This document shows positions 26,331 through 38,692 of a DNA stretch of 64,000 bases, piece after piece. The translations under genes and the position numbers were made by a program. Within the stretch, counting starts at the first letter, position 1; each line of letters opens with the position of its first letter. The stretch comes from Protonemura montana (lineage: Eukaryota; Arthropoda; Insecta; Plecoptera; Nemouridae). The stretch lies in the NCBI GenBank assembly GCA_947568835.1, contig OX387607.1, positions 16,729,701-16,793,700 on the forward strand. The letters run 5' to 3'. The notes beneath the pieces are model-generated. The model made no database searches and was not told the origin of the DNA. It saw only the letters and a program-made list of their open reading frames with translations.

Positions 26331-26935
26331 AATCAGGCTTCCACCATCGAACAATATTTCAGCGAATACTTTGGCAAACGTTTGGCAATCCCCAAAGATT
26401 GCCAATCGTTTTCACTTTCCAGTGTTACTACGAGAAGATTGAGTCAAGTCAACAAGAAACCAATATAAGAGAAGACTCGTCACAGTTCATGACTAGCGCA
26501 ACGGCCGCACGCTTGGAATCGCTCCAAAAATTTAAAATTCAAATTCGGTTTAGCGTATAACGGAAAAGTGAAGGGACGACCAGATGAGACGGAGTAACAC
26601 GACATGGAAAACAACTGTCAATGTCACTGAACACACATGTCGTAGCTCTCATGTTATATCTTCAAAGATATAATAGCAGCTAAGATGGATGATGTGGATA
26701 TTAACATTTCTTCTTGGGTAGGTACGTGCGTGGAATGCACCGGAGAAGCCAGGAGATCAACGGTATCCCAGCTGACTGAAGAAATACATCACTCAGCTAA
26801 AAGTTGGGAGAATTCTAATATGATCCAAGCTTGACAAAGAGTAATTGTGCTTCTTTCACATGTGATTTTAGCTGATATTCAAAGCTAGCTACCGGCTTTG
26901 CTGATTAGATTCAAGTCTACTTATCATTTTTACCA
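26331..26935. other. Spacer between SINE and fold-back repeat
   Basis: Contains the small hairpin at 26,646 only. Confidence 0.45.
26646..26675. repeat. Short perfect hairpin
   Basis: ttatatcttcaaagatataa folds as a 9-bp stem with a 2-base loop; function unknown. Confidence 0.5.
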
Positions 26936-27350
26936 TTGAGTGTAGGTTCTAGGTAGAGAAACAACGTCAATGAATTACAGTCTCTGCGTGAAAGATGGCC
27001 GCCAAATGACTACCTTACCGACAAAAATGCAGAGTACGGGAACATCACGTTAAGTGGAGCCACTGTCGTATGAATTTTAATTTCGATATTTCTCGTAGGT
27101 TACTCGCTTTTTAATATCGTTACGTGTTCATCAATCGTTGAGGTAAACATTGACGAAGATTTTTTGAGCATGAAAAGTCTCAAAAGCGAGTTAACCTACG
27201 AGAAATATCGAAATTAAATTTCATACGACAGTGGCTCCACTTAACGTGATGTTCCGGTACTCTGCATTTTTGTCGGTAAGGTAGTCATATTTCACGCAGA
27301 GACTTTAACATTGACGTTGAAACTCTACCTAGAACCTGCACTCAACGCTT
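26936..27350. repeat. Fold-back element, about 170-bp inverted arms
   Basis: The left arm (about 26,936-27,115) and right arm (about 27,183-27,350) are reverse complements along gttctaggtagag, the tctctgcgtgaaa segment, gactaccttaccgacaaaaa, cacgttaagtggagccactg and cgatatttctcgtaggttac. The right arm lacks ggcggccatctt, and its inner side lacks a 50-bp segment that the left arm and the 13.6 kb copy retain. It may be a MITE-like or fold-back element; no transposase or target-site duplication was recognised. Confidence 0.75.
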
Positions 27351-27485
27351 TTACAGAATGCCAGTACTCAATAAGCTTGATTTTAAATAATTAACAGATT
27401 CAAAAGTATCAAATGTCTAGACACTATAGAAAATATTACAATTTTAACTTTTAAATTCGAATTAAGAAGTATGGAATGAGATGTT

Positions 27486-27710
27486 TTAACAAATTTCCTC
27501 TGAGATTGTTTGAACTTTGGCTGGCGCTTGCAAAGGAGTGTCAAATAAAAGCTGTTTCACAGGAAAGTTCGATCTGAATACAAGGCACGGTACCGTTCCA
27601 TCACCGCGAGGCAATAAAAGAACTCGGGGACTTTCAAAGTGCGTAGTATAAATAGTTGGAGATTCCTGGCAACAAAACTTGATCGAGCAAATATCGGCCA
27701 GACAGACTTC
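27486..27710 (-). CDS. Candidate terminal exon of unknown gene
   Basis: A minus-strand frame of about 74 codons follows a strong acceptor-like tract (atttccttcccaactacag, ending at 27,711) and stops at 27,486. The frame contains a Cys-rich start (CLADICSIKFCC) and later LPRGDGTVPCLVFRS and PVKQLLFDTPLQ. Codon use is balanced compared with the AT-rich flanks. There is no start codon at the acceptor and no obvious AATAAA close downstream. I recognise no domain. It lies about 130 bp from the fold-back repeat at 26,936-27,350, so it may instead belong to an unrecognised mobile element. Confidence 0.25.
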   Translation of the reverse strand, partial: EVCLADICSIKFCCQESPTIYTTHFESPRVLLLPRGDGTVPCLVFRSNFPVKQLLFDTPLQAPAKVQTISEEIC

Positions 27711-27714
27711 CTGT

Positions 27715-30700
27715 AGTTGGGAAGGAAATGTCATGGAAATCAAACATTTTAATGTCTTTCTTATGGCGAAGATATTTATCTGCAGAATCGAATGATTAAG
27801 GTTTACCATATATCAGTGTCATATAACAATAATTCCCAATATTTCTGCACTGAAACACTTGAAAGTTGTTTAAAAACACATATCATAACAATTTTCCGAG
27901 CGGATTGATGTTCGTAGCTAAAAATGTTTTTAACTTGATTTGATAAAGTTAGCTCAGCAAAAGTTTTTGTTTGTAAAGTTTCTTGAAATAAATATATTAT
28001 TGACGAGCTTTTGTGTTTGGGAAAGAAATAAAAAAGACGACAACTGTCACAAAATTGGGGCAATAACTTATTCATAAAGTTCCTAGTTGGAAAACAATTA
28101 AAAAAGTGTATGAAAGTCTAACTTTAAATATCTTATTCAAAGACAATCCATGGGAACAAAACTGACTCAAAAAGTCTTCATGATTATTTCAATGCAGGTT
28201 TTAGCTGATTTCTTCTTTTAGCTGTGCTAGTTTTTCAGTAGTCTGTCAAGAACCTAACAGTCCGTTAAATTGTGATTTTCAAAGCAACAGCCAATCAGAA
28301 TATGTATTTCTATTTTTTAACGAGTTGTTAATTAAAAAAAAAAAAAAAAAATGCCAGTGAAAAAAAGGCACTAAAACTCTTTCGTCAAGATATGTAAAAA
28401 AATGCGTTTTTTTTTTTGTTGCGCTAAAAAAGCGACAGTCTTTTGGCTTATTTTTAGCTAAGAAAGAAAAAAAAAACGAGTGTCTGCGTCAGAATGAATG
28501 AAGATACCAAAATGCCATAAACAATCGCTTAAAGAAGTAAACTATTTGAAAATTGGAGCAAATTTTATGTCTCAAAATTGCTAAAAATCGACAAAATTAA
28601 ACACTAAAAATAATTTGAAAAAAAGTCTACAAAAGCCGTTAGCATGAAAATGTTTTGCACGTTTACAATGTGTTTAACATACGAGAAGTGAATTCCCATC
28701 TCGTTGCTTGCATTCGTCGTATATAGGAAGTCTCAAAGCCAGGATAGAAACAACTCAACTCTTCCGTAGCGAGACCAAGAAGCGATCTGATTTACATAAG
28801 TAGTCGATTCATTTAAACAGCATTCGTTTAACTTCACTTAACTGCATCATTTAATTGTTATGACACAAACTAAGTACGGGAAAAAAATCCTAAAGAAAAC
28901 CCGAGCAAAATTTCATTTGAGTTGGACACGTGTTGGTAATCGCACCGATTAGTTTTAATGATTGAGTCATAAAAAAAAAACGTTATAAACGGAAAAACAA
29001 ATTGGCCCCAAAAATGGGGCACGATTTGGTCAAACGGTTCAGAAATCCAGCTAAGAAATCTATACGAGTCAAACTTTAAGAAACTTTGTTAGAAACATAA
29101 GAAAATAATCCATCGCAAGACTCGTAAGTTGTGCCGGTTATAATCTCTAGCGAATAAACTTCATGAAAATAAATATTAACTTCATGTGTTTTTGATATTT
29201 TTAGGAGTGAATCCAGTTCTCAAATTGCAAGATGGTATTTGTGGTTAAAGCCACTGTGATTTTATAGCATCTTTTTATTAGACTTTGCCTTGATTTGAAC
29301 ACTGATTAGTCGTCAAGGTGCTAAAAGAGTGGGAGTTTATGGGAGATGTTCTCTCCCAAAACATTCAATATCATTTCATTTGCAACTTCGTCTGGCGAAT
29401 CCAGTATTCAATCGGCTTTTGCTGCCCACAAAGAGAAAAGTTATTTTACGATCAAAGCAGACAGGTTGAGCATCGTGTACCATAAACAATTCACAGATAT
29501 ATTCACATTTAACAACATAAAATAAACATAACCTACAAAACTTTAATTGAAATTTAATATTCTCGATATAAGGTAGCTTGACATTTAAGATATATTCATG
29601 GTTAAAACATTGGTGTTATGTACCTACGCGTGCATTTTTGATGCAAGTGGGACTTTAACTTACAAGAATGAGGGCAAGTCTTGGATTTAACAAAAATGCT
29701 TGACGTTTAAAAGGCAAAAACTGAGACAAAAATTCAAAAATAATTTTATACAAATCTCAAAAAAAGCAAAAACTGATTTTGCAAGTCTTTTCCAACAGGA
29801 AAGCATTTAAAACTCGTTAAAACGCCAGCTCTTAAAAGTTCCCGCCGACAAAGAACGATTTAAATTACACAACACAACCAAATCAAAATCACTTAACACT
29901 CTAATTCGACGCCGCCATTTTCCCGATCAACATCGAAAGAATCCGGTCCTTAACCCGATTCAGCGAGCGAATTCAGCCGCCGAGAAGGAAGTAACCCCTC
30001 ATGTCGCCTCAGTTCTCACACTGCCTAGCGGCTATTTATTTAACTAAGTAGACATTTTCATTAGACGCTTCTGCGACTATTAATTCGATGCCTCGTCCCT
30101 GCGTCGGCTTCGTGCGAAAATGGAAAGGGACCCTAATTTACTGCCAGAGCTCGTTGTAAGGTCAGATGATATTATCATTCAGTTCTAAGATTGTACACCA
30201 GCCGAGTCTCAGAGAACTACTTTTATGATTTTACCCTCATTAAGGAGTTTCTAGATGAAAAAGATAAGAAATATCTTCCTTTTTAAGAAAAGTCTGACTA
30301 ATACGAAAGGATTTTTCTTTTGTATAAAAGAAATATAAATTGTGTCAGCCTTTAAGTCTTGCAATGAAAGGCGGGAATATTATTACAGAGTTGGAATTGT
30401 CGCTGGAGAAATTGTATTTCTTTCAGCTTTGACTGAATTTTGCCGAGTGTGGTTATAAAAGTGCCTGAAGGGCCTCGGGTTTTGGGCACTTGATTGAGTG
30501 GGACGTGTCACGGGGGCTGGCCACAGAATCTCTGCACTTTACGAAGAAAAAACAAAGGATAATACCTTTCCAAAACAAGAGTAGACAGAAGAAAGCTCTG
30601 CCGAAATCATCCACAAAAGGTGTTTCTACTTTTTAGCTTCTTTTCTTTTCGTCGGTAAAGGAATCCACGCACGTGAACGTCGCTGCTAATTAAAGAATGT

Positions 30701-33535
30701 GGTCTCTTTTTTTTCTTACCAATCGTAATTCACGCCGACTCTAACTTAAAGGTGCTTTTACTCGATAAAGTCTAAAAACAATAAACGAAAAGCCTTTTAA
30801 ACTCGTTTATATATTTATCCAAGCCAAAAATGTAAAAATCTGAACGAATTTGCTCGGTTTTGCAAAGAAAATGTAAGCATTGCTGTAATCGCTTTTAACA
30901 TAATAATCAAACGATAAAATTTGCACAATAATTCCAATACTTCTACGATTTTGGTAAACATTTTGATCAGAAAATATAAGGATCCTCAAGATGATCAAGA
31001 TCAAAGAGGTATAACATTGTTAGAGCAAAATAGAGCTTCGAGGACAGACCTGCAAGACCATGTAATGCCTTGACATCGATATCACGTTATCAGAAACCAA
31101 CAACACTGACGACGGGGTCCTCGATGTCATCACAGTGACTTAACCTGGATTCGAACCGGTAGTTGGACGACCATTTGAAACAGAGGCTTGATATCTCTCT
31201 CTCCCTTTAAGTAAACCTTTTAACCGCAAGGAAGTCATCTGGTCTAGACTGCAAACCGTGTTTTTCCGGTGAAAATGCGGTCAGTTTTCCAACTGTGGCG
31301 GCTGACATCAAACAATGTGGTGTACGTTTACAAAACAAAACCAGGCTGAGAGATGATGAGATCATTTTGTGACTTTCCCAAATAACAGCTTTTCCCAGGC
31401 GCGGAAAATGGGAGCAAAAAAGGGGAACCAGATCCTCGGGCGGAAAACACACGCCTCGTATTCGATTAATACATCAACGCGAAATGGCGGCGTTAAATTT
31501 ATTACTGTTTGTTTTCGAATGCAGTGCGAGCTCTTTTTGCTGTTCACTTAAAATAAAGATGCAACGTGCAACGCGTCACGTGGCCGCGAGTCGAATCGCT
31601 TTACTGTTTCCGCAATAACAGTTACAAAACGTGTGTGCGCGCTTTGGAATATTTCAAAAACGTAGAAAATGATGTGTGAATTTTGTCAAAACAATTTCCG
31701 CGCGTGCACCGACCGTGCTTGTGTGCAGTGGAATTCCAGCGATCTCTGGCGGCCAGAAATAGCAACGCGTAACTGTCACATTTTTGAATTCGCAGACTAA
31801 TTTTAAACTTGCGTTGACGTTTGCACGTACATATCGCTAGAGTTTGACCTTAGCTGCGACGTTAATCCGGCGTGACTAAATATTCACAAGATATTCACTG
31901 TAAGTCTGATAAATATATCGGTTACACTCAATTAGCAAGCCGTGTCGGGCATCTTCTTAGGTAGTTAGTAAAGCGTCGCATTAGAATGAACGATGTTAGT
32001 TGCGATACGCAAGAATTATTTTGGAACTAGAGGAAGTTTGTGCCTGTACTTGATTAGATCGGGCAGGTTCAGTGGAGCGTTTGGTCAAAGATAGAAGAGG
32101 CTTTCTTGTCTCTTGTGTATATACCGTCTTACAAGACTTTGGTTGAAGCCGACAGGAATGTACGCATATCGGTACGCCCTTACGCACAAGGTGATGTCAT
32201 TACCACCGGAGCTAAAACTGCCGAAAGACCGAACGTAACATCAATTCGGCGGCTTATAGACTAAGTTTAAATTAGGTTTTTAAGTAAATCTATTAAAAAA
32301 AAACGTATTTTTTTTACGGCTGTCTTTAAAGATGATGATTTGAATAACAAATAGGCTATTAATTTTCAAACATGTGATTATTTCAGTTAATTTTCATAGC
32401 GAACATCGAGAAAATCTTTCCTGCTATGGTTGTCGCCCATCTCTAACTTGCCTACGTAAAACATGGACTGCATTATAAAACGATTATTGAATAATAAACT
32501 TACGGAAGTGCATCAAGTTTAAACTTAATAATAATAGAGTGCAGCAGATAATTTATTTAAATTGTTCTCGATCTCGTGTCGCAACCCGTTTCCTCGTCGT
32601 TCAACTCTAGTTCGACATCTTTGCATCGAACGGTTCGTCAAACGTGCACGTGATTTATCATAAAACAATTCATGCAACAATTGCTATAATTGGTCGTCTT
32701 TATTGTTTGTTTTATTAAATTAAGCTGCAGCAATGTTTAACTCAATTATTCTAATTATTTATATTGCTAAACGTGAATTCACATGATTCTGAAGTTAATT
32801 TATAATCGTGCTGGCTACAATATCTATATTAGATTTGCACCAAATGAACAAGCGCATTATAATACAATATTTATAGCAAAACTTGCTCGATTTTAATATT
32901 TGATGTTCGCTGTCGATAGATTTGTTTAATTGCAATGAACTAGCAATGCGAGAATGCAGTTTCAATTATAATTGTCTTACATACTGAAGCTAACACGGTA
33001 TACCTACAGTCTTTTCATCGGAATACCAGTTCTAGAAATAATGTACGTTCCGTATCACTTATTGAATGAATAATTACCAAGCAATAATATAATAGAAATA
33101 ACTCACATAAAATATATATGACAGGTATAAAACGCAAGGTGGTATAAAACGCAAGGTGGTATGCCATGTTAATCTATTTATATTCTCGGTGTGAGAGATT
33201 TTTTTTTGTACGGCTATTGGCAAGAAATTTATAAATAATAAAACTAGTTGAAATGTTTCTGTTAAATTCAGAGCGAATCGAATGGCACAAGAAAACGTCA
33301 GCACGGTTGTCAGACAAGGCAGAAATATCTCAAGAAACCTAATGTCAAGTTGAAATTAACTTTAAGAGACTCTAAAGCTATAAATTCAAAATGTTTCCCG
33401 TCCAAATCTCACAGTTGGTGGCGACAGCCATGATCTTGTCTAATCAAATAAACCTAATGTCAATTCTTCTCTGCACTTTTGAAATGTTTCTGATTCTTTT
33501 CAATTACTATTATAATGCTGGCACAACGTTCAACA
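27715..33535. other. Long AT-rich non-coding stretch
   Basis: Nearly 6 kb without recognisable repeats apart from the B-box relic at 31.1 kb. A GC-richer patch at about 29,900-30,160 contains no long frame. No gene recognised. Confidence 0.45.
31110..31180 (-). repeat. B-box-bearing tRNA-like relic
   Basis: The minus strand contains ggttcgaatcc exactly, preceded by ggtcgtccaactacc; no matching A box or acceptor stem. A similar isolated B box in plus orientation lies at about 60,015-60,030 (caggttcgaatcccgg). Confidence 0.35.
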
Positions 33536-33861
33536 GGTACAGTCTAGCCCGTGAGAGAAGATACCAGCACAAGGACTGTCCCCTGCATTGCTACAGTCTA
33601 GCCCGTGAGAGAAGATACCAGCTCAAGGACTGTCCCCTGCATTGCTACAGTCTAGCCCGTGAGAGAAGATACCAGCACAAGGACTGTCCCCTGCATTGCT
33701 ACAGTCTAGCCCGTGAGAGAAGATACCAGCACAATGACTGTCCCTGCATTGCTACAGTCTAGCCCGTGAGAGAAGATACCAGCACAAGGACTGTCCCCTG
33801 CATTGCTACAGTCTAGCCCGTGAGAGAAGATACCAGCACAAGGACTGTCCCCTGCATTGCT
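33536..33861 (+). repeat. 54-bp tandem repeat, six copies
   Basis: agtctagcccgtgagagaag occurs at 33,541, 33,595, 33,649, 33,703, 33,756 and 33,810; one copy has lost a C. The period is a multiple of three, so an 18-residue repeat (YSLARERRYQHKDCPLHC) is open on the plus strand until the single-base deletion. The upstream frame (from 33,391) is AT-rich and has no domain, so I do not call a gene. Confidence 0.95.
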
Positions 33862-34310
33862 GCCAACTAAAGAATGAAATTTGTGTTATATTAATTGAAA
33901 CAATCACTTATTATAACCGCCAAATGATTCCCAAGTCTGTTAAAATTACTAGAACAATTCTAACAAAGAGCTTGGCACAAGGAAAGCTCTAGAACCACAG
34001 GAAGATGGCAAACATCAGCTGAGATGATTGGTGGTGTTTTTTTTTTAATTGACGGTACAGTTGGCCCACCTGACACCGCAAAACGACCAGTGGCGCCTCT
34101 AGCGGAACGTAATGCACTCTACCTAACTGATCATAAACGTGGCAAACTGTCAACTGATATCAACAATTAATTACAGCTTTGTGTACTTCGCTTTGATATC
34201 AATTACTTTGTAATTTCGTTCTTGCGACAACAGCTTTATCTCCTCCAACACCACCGTGTCATCAATGTGACATTATAAAGGTATTACAACTAGCTTCGTA
34301 TTTTGTTATT
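33862..34310. other. Spacer 5' of the complete SINE
   Basis: Nothing recognised other than the target-site copy at its right edge. Confidence 0.5.
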
Positions 34311-34321
34311 ATGTGGGTTGT

Positions 34322-35029
34322 GACCGAACGGTTTGGCGTGTTGGAAACACTGGTTCTCGTTAGATCACCGAAGTTAAACAACACTGCGCTGAGTCAGGTA
34401 TTGGATGGGTGACCATCATACACATGACCAGTTCTGTTCGGGAGAGAGGTTGGAGGGATGAAAGTTAAGCAACACTGCGCTGGGTCAGGTATTGGATGGG
34501 TGACCATCATACACATGACCAGTTCTGTTCGGGAGAGAGGTTGGAGGGATGAAAGTTAGTCAACACTGCGCTGGGTCAGGTATTGGATGGGTGACCATCA
34601 TACACATGACCAGTTCTGTTCGGGAGAGAGGTTGGAGGAATGAAAGTTAAGCAACACTGCGCTTGGTCAGGTATTGGATGGGTGACCATCATACACATGA
34701 CCAGTTCTGTTCGGGAGAGAGGTTGGAGGGATGAAAGTTAGTACAGCAACTTCACTCGCCTTGCTTATCAACCTCTCGACAGCATGGATTTGTGGAGGAA
34801 TCCTGTTGTTCGCGTTGTACCGTCCTTTGGAAGGGACGTTAAGCCGGTGGTCCCCTTGGTCTTTGACAGGAGTAGGCTACGTGCCGGCACTGGGTTTCCC
34901 CTCCTTCCTTCTAGGCTAGGTTAGGTTAATCATCATCCACTCATTCACCGACGCCATTAGACCAGTGACGCATGGCCAGATGTCAAAACAATGCGTCGTT
35001 AAACACTACAAATAATAATAATAATAATA
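34322..35029 (+). mobile_element. Near-complete 5S rRNA-derived SINE with four head monomers and target-site duplication
   Basis: The 5' part (34,322-34,430) matches the first two-thirds of a 5S rRNA gene: gaaacactggttctcgttag, then gatcaccgaagttaaacaac, then a C-box-like ggatgggtgacc. This is the 5S internal control region that binds TFIIIA/TFIIIC. The segment from the mid-5S region through accagttctgttcgggagag to gatgaaagtt repeats four times with a 91-bp period (34,380, 34,471, 34,562, 34,653). A unique body follows, with a conserved block (gggacgttaagccggtggtc) and a tail ending gtcgttaaacac plus (aat)n. An 11-bp direct repeat, atgtgggttgt, flanks it (34,311-34,321 and 35,030-35,040). That is the expected target-site duplication of LINE-mediated retrotransposition. 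The 3' third of 5S is absent, so it is not a 5S gene. Confidence 0.85.
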
Positions 35030-35040
35030 ATGTGGGTTGT

Positions 35041-36118
35041 TATAACCTCTAAGCTTGGAAAATGAAATGCATTATGTTTACCGTAGTACAAGTCGTTGCC
35101 CCGTGAGGACACTTTGCGAATGCTTGTTGCATTCTTCCAAGAATAAGACTGGTTTTAAAGAATGGAAACCAGAAGAGAAGATTTCATCGATACGCCGCTG
35201 TTGATTTATTTCTTGTGTTTTGTTCTCTACAAGGTGATTTGATCGTTGTCTGCTTTTATGAACAAACTGGCGGTGTGGCTTTGTTGAAGATTGACAAACA
35301 AGTCATATTTGTTGGCAATTAAATGGTGTTTAATGAGGCTGTACAATTGAGCGTCGTCATCAATTTCTTTTGGTGCCAAGATTTGAATTTGTCAGGAACG
35401 AGGTGGGTGGTGCTAGAAATGATTTTTTTTTTTGCGGTTCGCCGCTCATCTGGCTTGAATAATAAACTGGTTTCTTGCAGCAAAGATGTTTCCACTATTT
35501 TTAGAGGATATATTTGCAATCTTTTTTTTTGTGCGATATCTTTCTGTCGATTTCGATTCGCGAATTTTCGTGCAAATGTGTCAACATATTAATAAGGTCC
35601 GGCATTATTTCTATGTTGACAGAAATCCGCATTAGTTCAAAATATCCACAAAGTATTGTTTAGCATAAATAACCGATAAAACCCGTCTAAATAGCATTAA
35701 GTTCGCTTGTATTTGTATCTAAAAAACTTAATGACATGAATTTTAAAACATTTCGGTCCTCGTTTTTAATCGAATCCTTCATAGTTTTAGACTTTTTAGT
35801 TATTTTCTGGCAACTGGCAGCAAATCTGTTCCATTTAAAAGTCGAATACTCGGTCAATTTTCTTGTATTTTCTCTGTGAATCATTCTAGTAGCGAATGAT
35901 CCGCGTGCCACACTAAACATTGGCCAATTATTTGGTGGTTCACAATCCATTCGCAACTCATGTGCATAGACTTTTTAACAAAATTAACAAAACGTGGAAT
36001 TCGCCCGAAATTCGCTGCATTTACACAATTATATTAAACCCAATTGAACAAACAACCCAAAGCATTACCAGCCCAATATCACACGATACAATTCACTTCA
36101 AAGCTTGGATTAATTGAT
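35041..36118. other. Non-coding spacer between two SINEs of opposite orientation
   Basis: Short frames without domains (35,323-35,592 plus; 35,687-35,956 minus). Nothing else. Confidence 0.45.
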
Positions 36119-36880
36119 TTGTGGTGTTTAACGACGCACTGTTTTGACATCTGGCCATGTGGCACTGGTCTAATGGCGTCGGTGAATGAGTGGATGATGA
36201 AGAACCTAACCTAGCCTAGAAGGAAGGAGGAGAAACCCGGTGCCGGCACGTAGCCTACTCCTGTCGAAGACCAAGGGGACCACCGGCTTAACGTCCCTTC
36301 CGAAGGACGGTACAACGTGAACAACAGGATTCCTCCACAAATCCATGCTGTCGAGAGGTTGATAAGCAAGACGAGTGAAGTTGCTGTACTAACTTTCATC
36401 CCTCCAACCTCTCTCCCAAACAGAACTGGTCATGTGTATGATGGTCACCCATCCAATACCTGACCCAGCGCAGTGTTGCTTAACTTTCATCCCTCCAACC
36501 TCTCTCCCGAACACAACTGGTCATGTGTATGATGGTCACCCATCCAATACCTGACTCAGAGCAGTGTTGCTTAACTTTCATCCCTTCAACCTCTCTCCCG
36601 AACAGAACTGGTCATGTGTATGATGGTCACCCATCCAATACCTGACCCAGCGCAGTGTTGCTTAACTTTCATCCCTCCAACCTCTCTCCCGAACACAACT
36701 GGTCATGTGTATGATGGTCACCCATCCAATACCTGACTCAGAGCAGTGTTGCTTAACTTTCATCCCTCCAACCTCTCTCCCGAAAAGAACTGGTCATGTG
36801 TATGATGGTCACCCATTCAATACCTGACTCAGCGCAGTGTTGCTTTACTTCGGTGATCTCACGAGGACTGGTTTTATAGC
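36119..36880 (-). mobile_element. 5S-derived SINE, antisense, five monomers
   Basis: The plus strand begins with the complement of the tail (ggtgtttaacgacgcact), then the body with the conserved block, then five 91-bp monomers. It ends in a 5S head (ttcggtgatctcacgaggac) that departs from the family at about 36,866. Two adjacent monomers with linked variants (acaga with acccagcgc; acaca with actcagagc) occur twice in succession, so a 182-bp dimer has been duplicated. No target-site duplication was found. Confidence 0.8.
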
Positions 36881-38692
36881 AAGGAGGTAAAGCAATGACT
36901 ATCAGATTGTTGCAAAATCCATCAGAACAGAGGCGTCGGACAGAATGAAAATAAGATGGTTATAATCTTTAAAAGAAACAAATCAAGTTTGTTTGACTAA
37001 TTTAGTAAAAGTTCCAAAGAGGATGAAGTTTAGCGGAAGAAAAGCGAATTGAAAATAATCGCAAGATTGGAAATTTCTATCTAATTAATGCACAAATAGC
37101 AAAAAAAGACCACGTAGATTAAAGCGCAGTTCAAAATCTTAAAAAATGGAAAAACAAATCAACGGAAGATTCTTTCAGATGTATTTTAGTAAAAGAAAAT
37201 ATAAAACTTTGGGTAAAATTGTGACGCCAACTCGATGTTCTGTGCGAATAATTTGAAGCCGCCAAGATTGCGTGACTCTGGTTTTGTTTGAAATGAAGGG
37301 TTGATCGACTCTGACTTGATATCATGTCGACTTCTCTGGGAGCTGAATTCACACGCGACCGGATATTTGAATCTAAATTCCGTGTTCTCAGCATCCGATT
37401 TACTTATCACAAAGGCGGTGAACACGAACATTCAAAATGGCCGTCAACACAGCGTTCTTGTAACAATTACTTTCGTGCTCTTATGGGTTAATGTTGCTGG
37501 TAGATTGTGTAAAGTCGGCCATTTTAATGGTGGTTCTTGTAGGAAAATTCAGTTATCGAGGGAAGGAAGTTTTAGATGATTTCTGTGTTTATCTTATGGA
37601 GGAAGTTAAATTACTTTGCTTCAAATTTGAGTTAAACCCACCGATTTTATCTTCCCTCGAAAGAATGTAAAGTTTGCCAATCTTAAGAATGTGTTCTTAA
37701 TTTGTTAAGGAAGATTTAAATTTGACTGACAGGGTTCAGCCTAAAATATTCTAGATTTTTAATTTAAATAAAAAAAAATCAAAATCACTTATTTTTTAAG
37801 GATGAAGAGCCTGAGATCTTTTTCCGAGTTAAATATATTTTTGAGATCTTACGAAAAATAATTTTTGATTTAAACAGCAAACTTTAAGTCAATTTTTTTA
37901 GCTTCAAATTTCATTTCGTTGGTATTAGAGACTGAAAAAATTTTGTAAAAATTGAATAAGAAGAAACTTATGTTTAGATAAAAATTCAAATTATTTCTAA
38001 CTAAATCAGGGAAGCGATCATTTCCAGCAAAGATACGGATAGTTGGTAAATGCGTGGGCACGGCCGCTTCATTTGCAGCAAATGTTCTCGTTTCGGATTT
38101 AGGTGAGAAAAAACGAAAAAAAAAATGTGGATAATATTTTTGCTAATTATCAGCAGAAATAAATGTGTTACTAAAATGTCAAATGCAAATAATATTTTTG
38201 CTGACTGAATCCACATCTTAAGTAAGTAATGTGCTCCACAAAACTTCCCTCCAAGCAAAGAAGCTGATATTTAAATCAATGTTGACTTCTGATTTTGCAT
38301 TTTTAGATGGAAATTTTCCTCTTCACCGAGATTCTCTACGTAATGGAACAAAATTAGTTTGCTTTTCAAGAAAAATTCACGATTAAAAAAAAGCAGCGAA
38401 GGTTTTTAGCCATTACGTTTTTATTAAGTCTCGGGGAAAATGCAAGCGCACGTCGCGTAAGTAGAAAATAAATAATTACACATAAAACTTTCAAGTAATA
38501 TTGTAAATCATTTTATTACTAACTTAAGAAAAAGTGCGGAATTTTGCGATTTTTTTCAATCTTGCGGAGCATCTTTGTGTTTTACGTAAAAGCGTGAGTT
38601 GAATTTGTTGCAACGGTTCGTTGTTTCTTCTTGAAAAGTGAAAAAATTATTGAACTGAGCGTTTGTGCGAGATTTTTCATTTTTCATTTTTC
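36881..38692. other. AT-rich non-coding DNA
   Basis: Frames at 37,131-37,579 on both strands overlap without domains. Two near copies of caaataatatttttgctga/gataatatttttgctaat occur at about 38,130 and 38,185. Confidence 0.45.

Noticed and set aside
34322..34440. Functional 5S rRNA gene
   Set aside because: Only the 5' two-thirds of 5S is present and it continues into SINE sequence; substitutions in the head and no terminator after a full 5S length.
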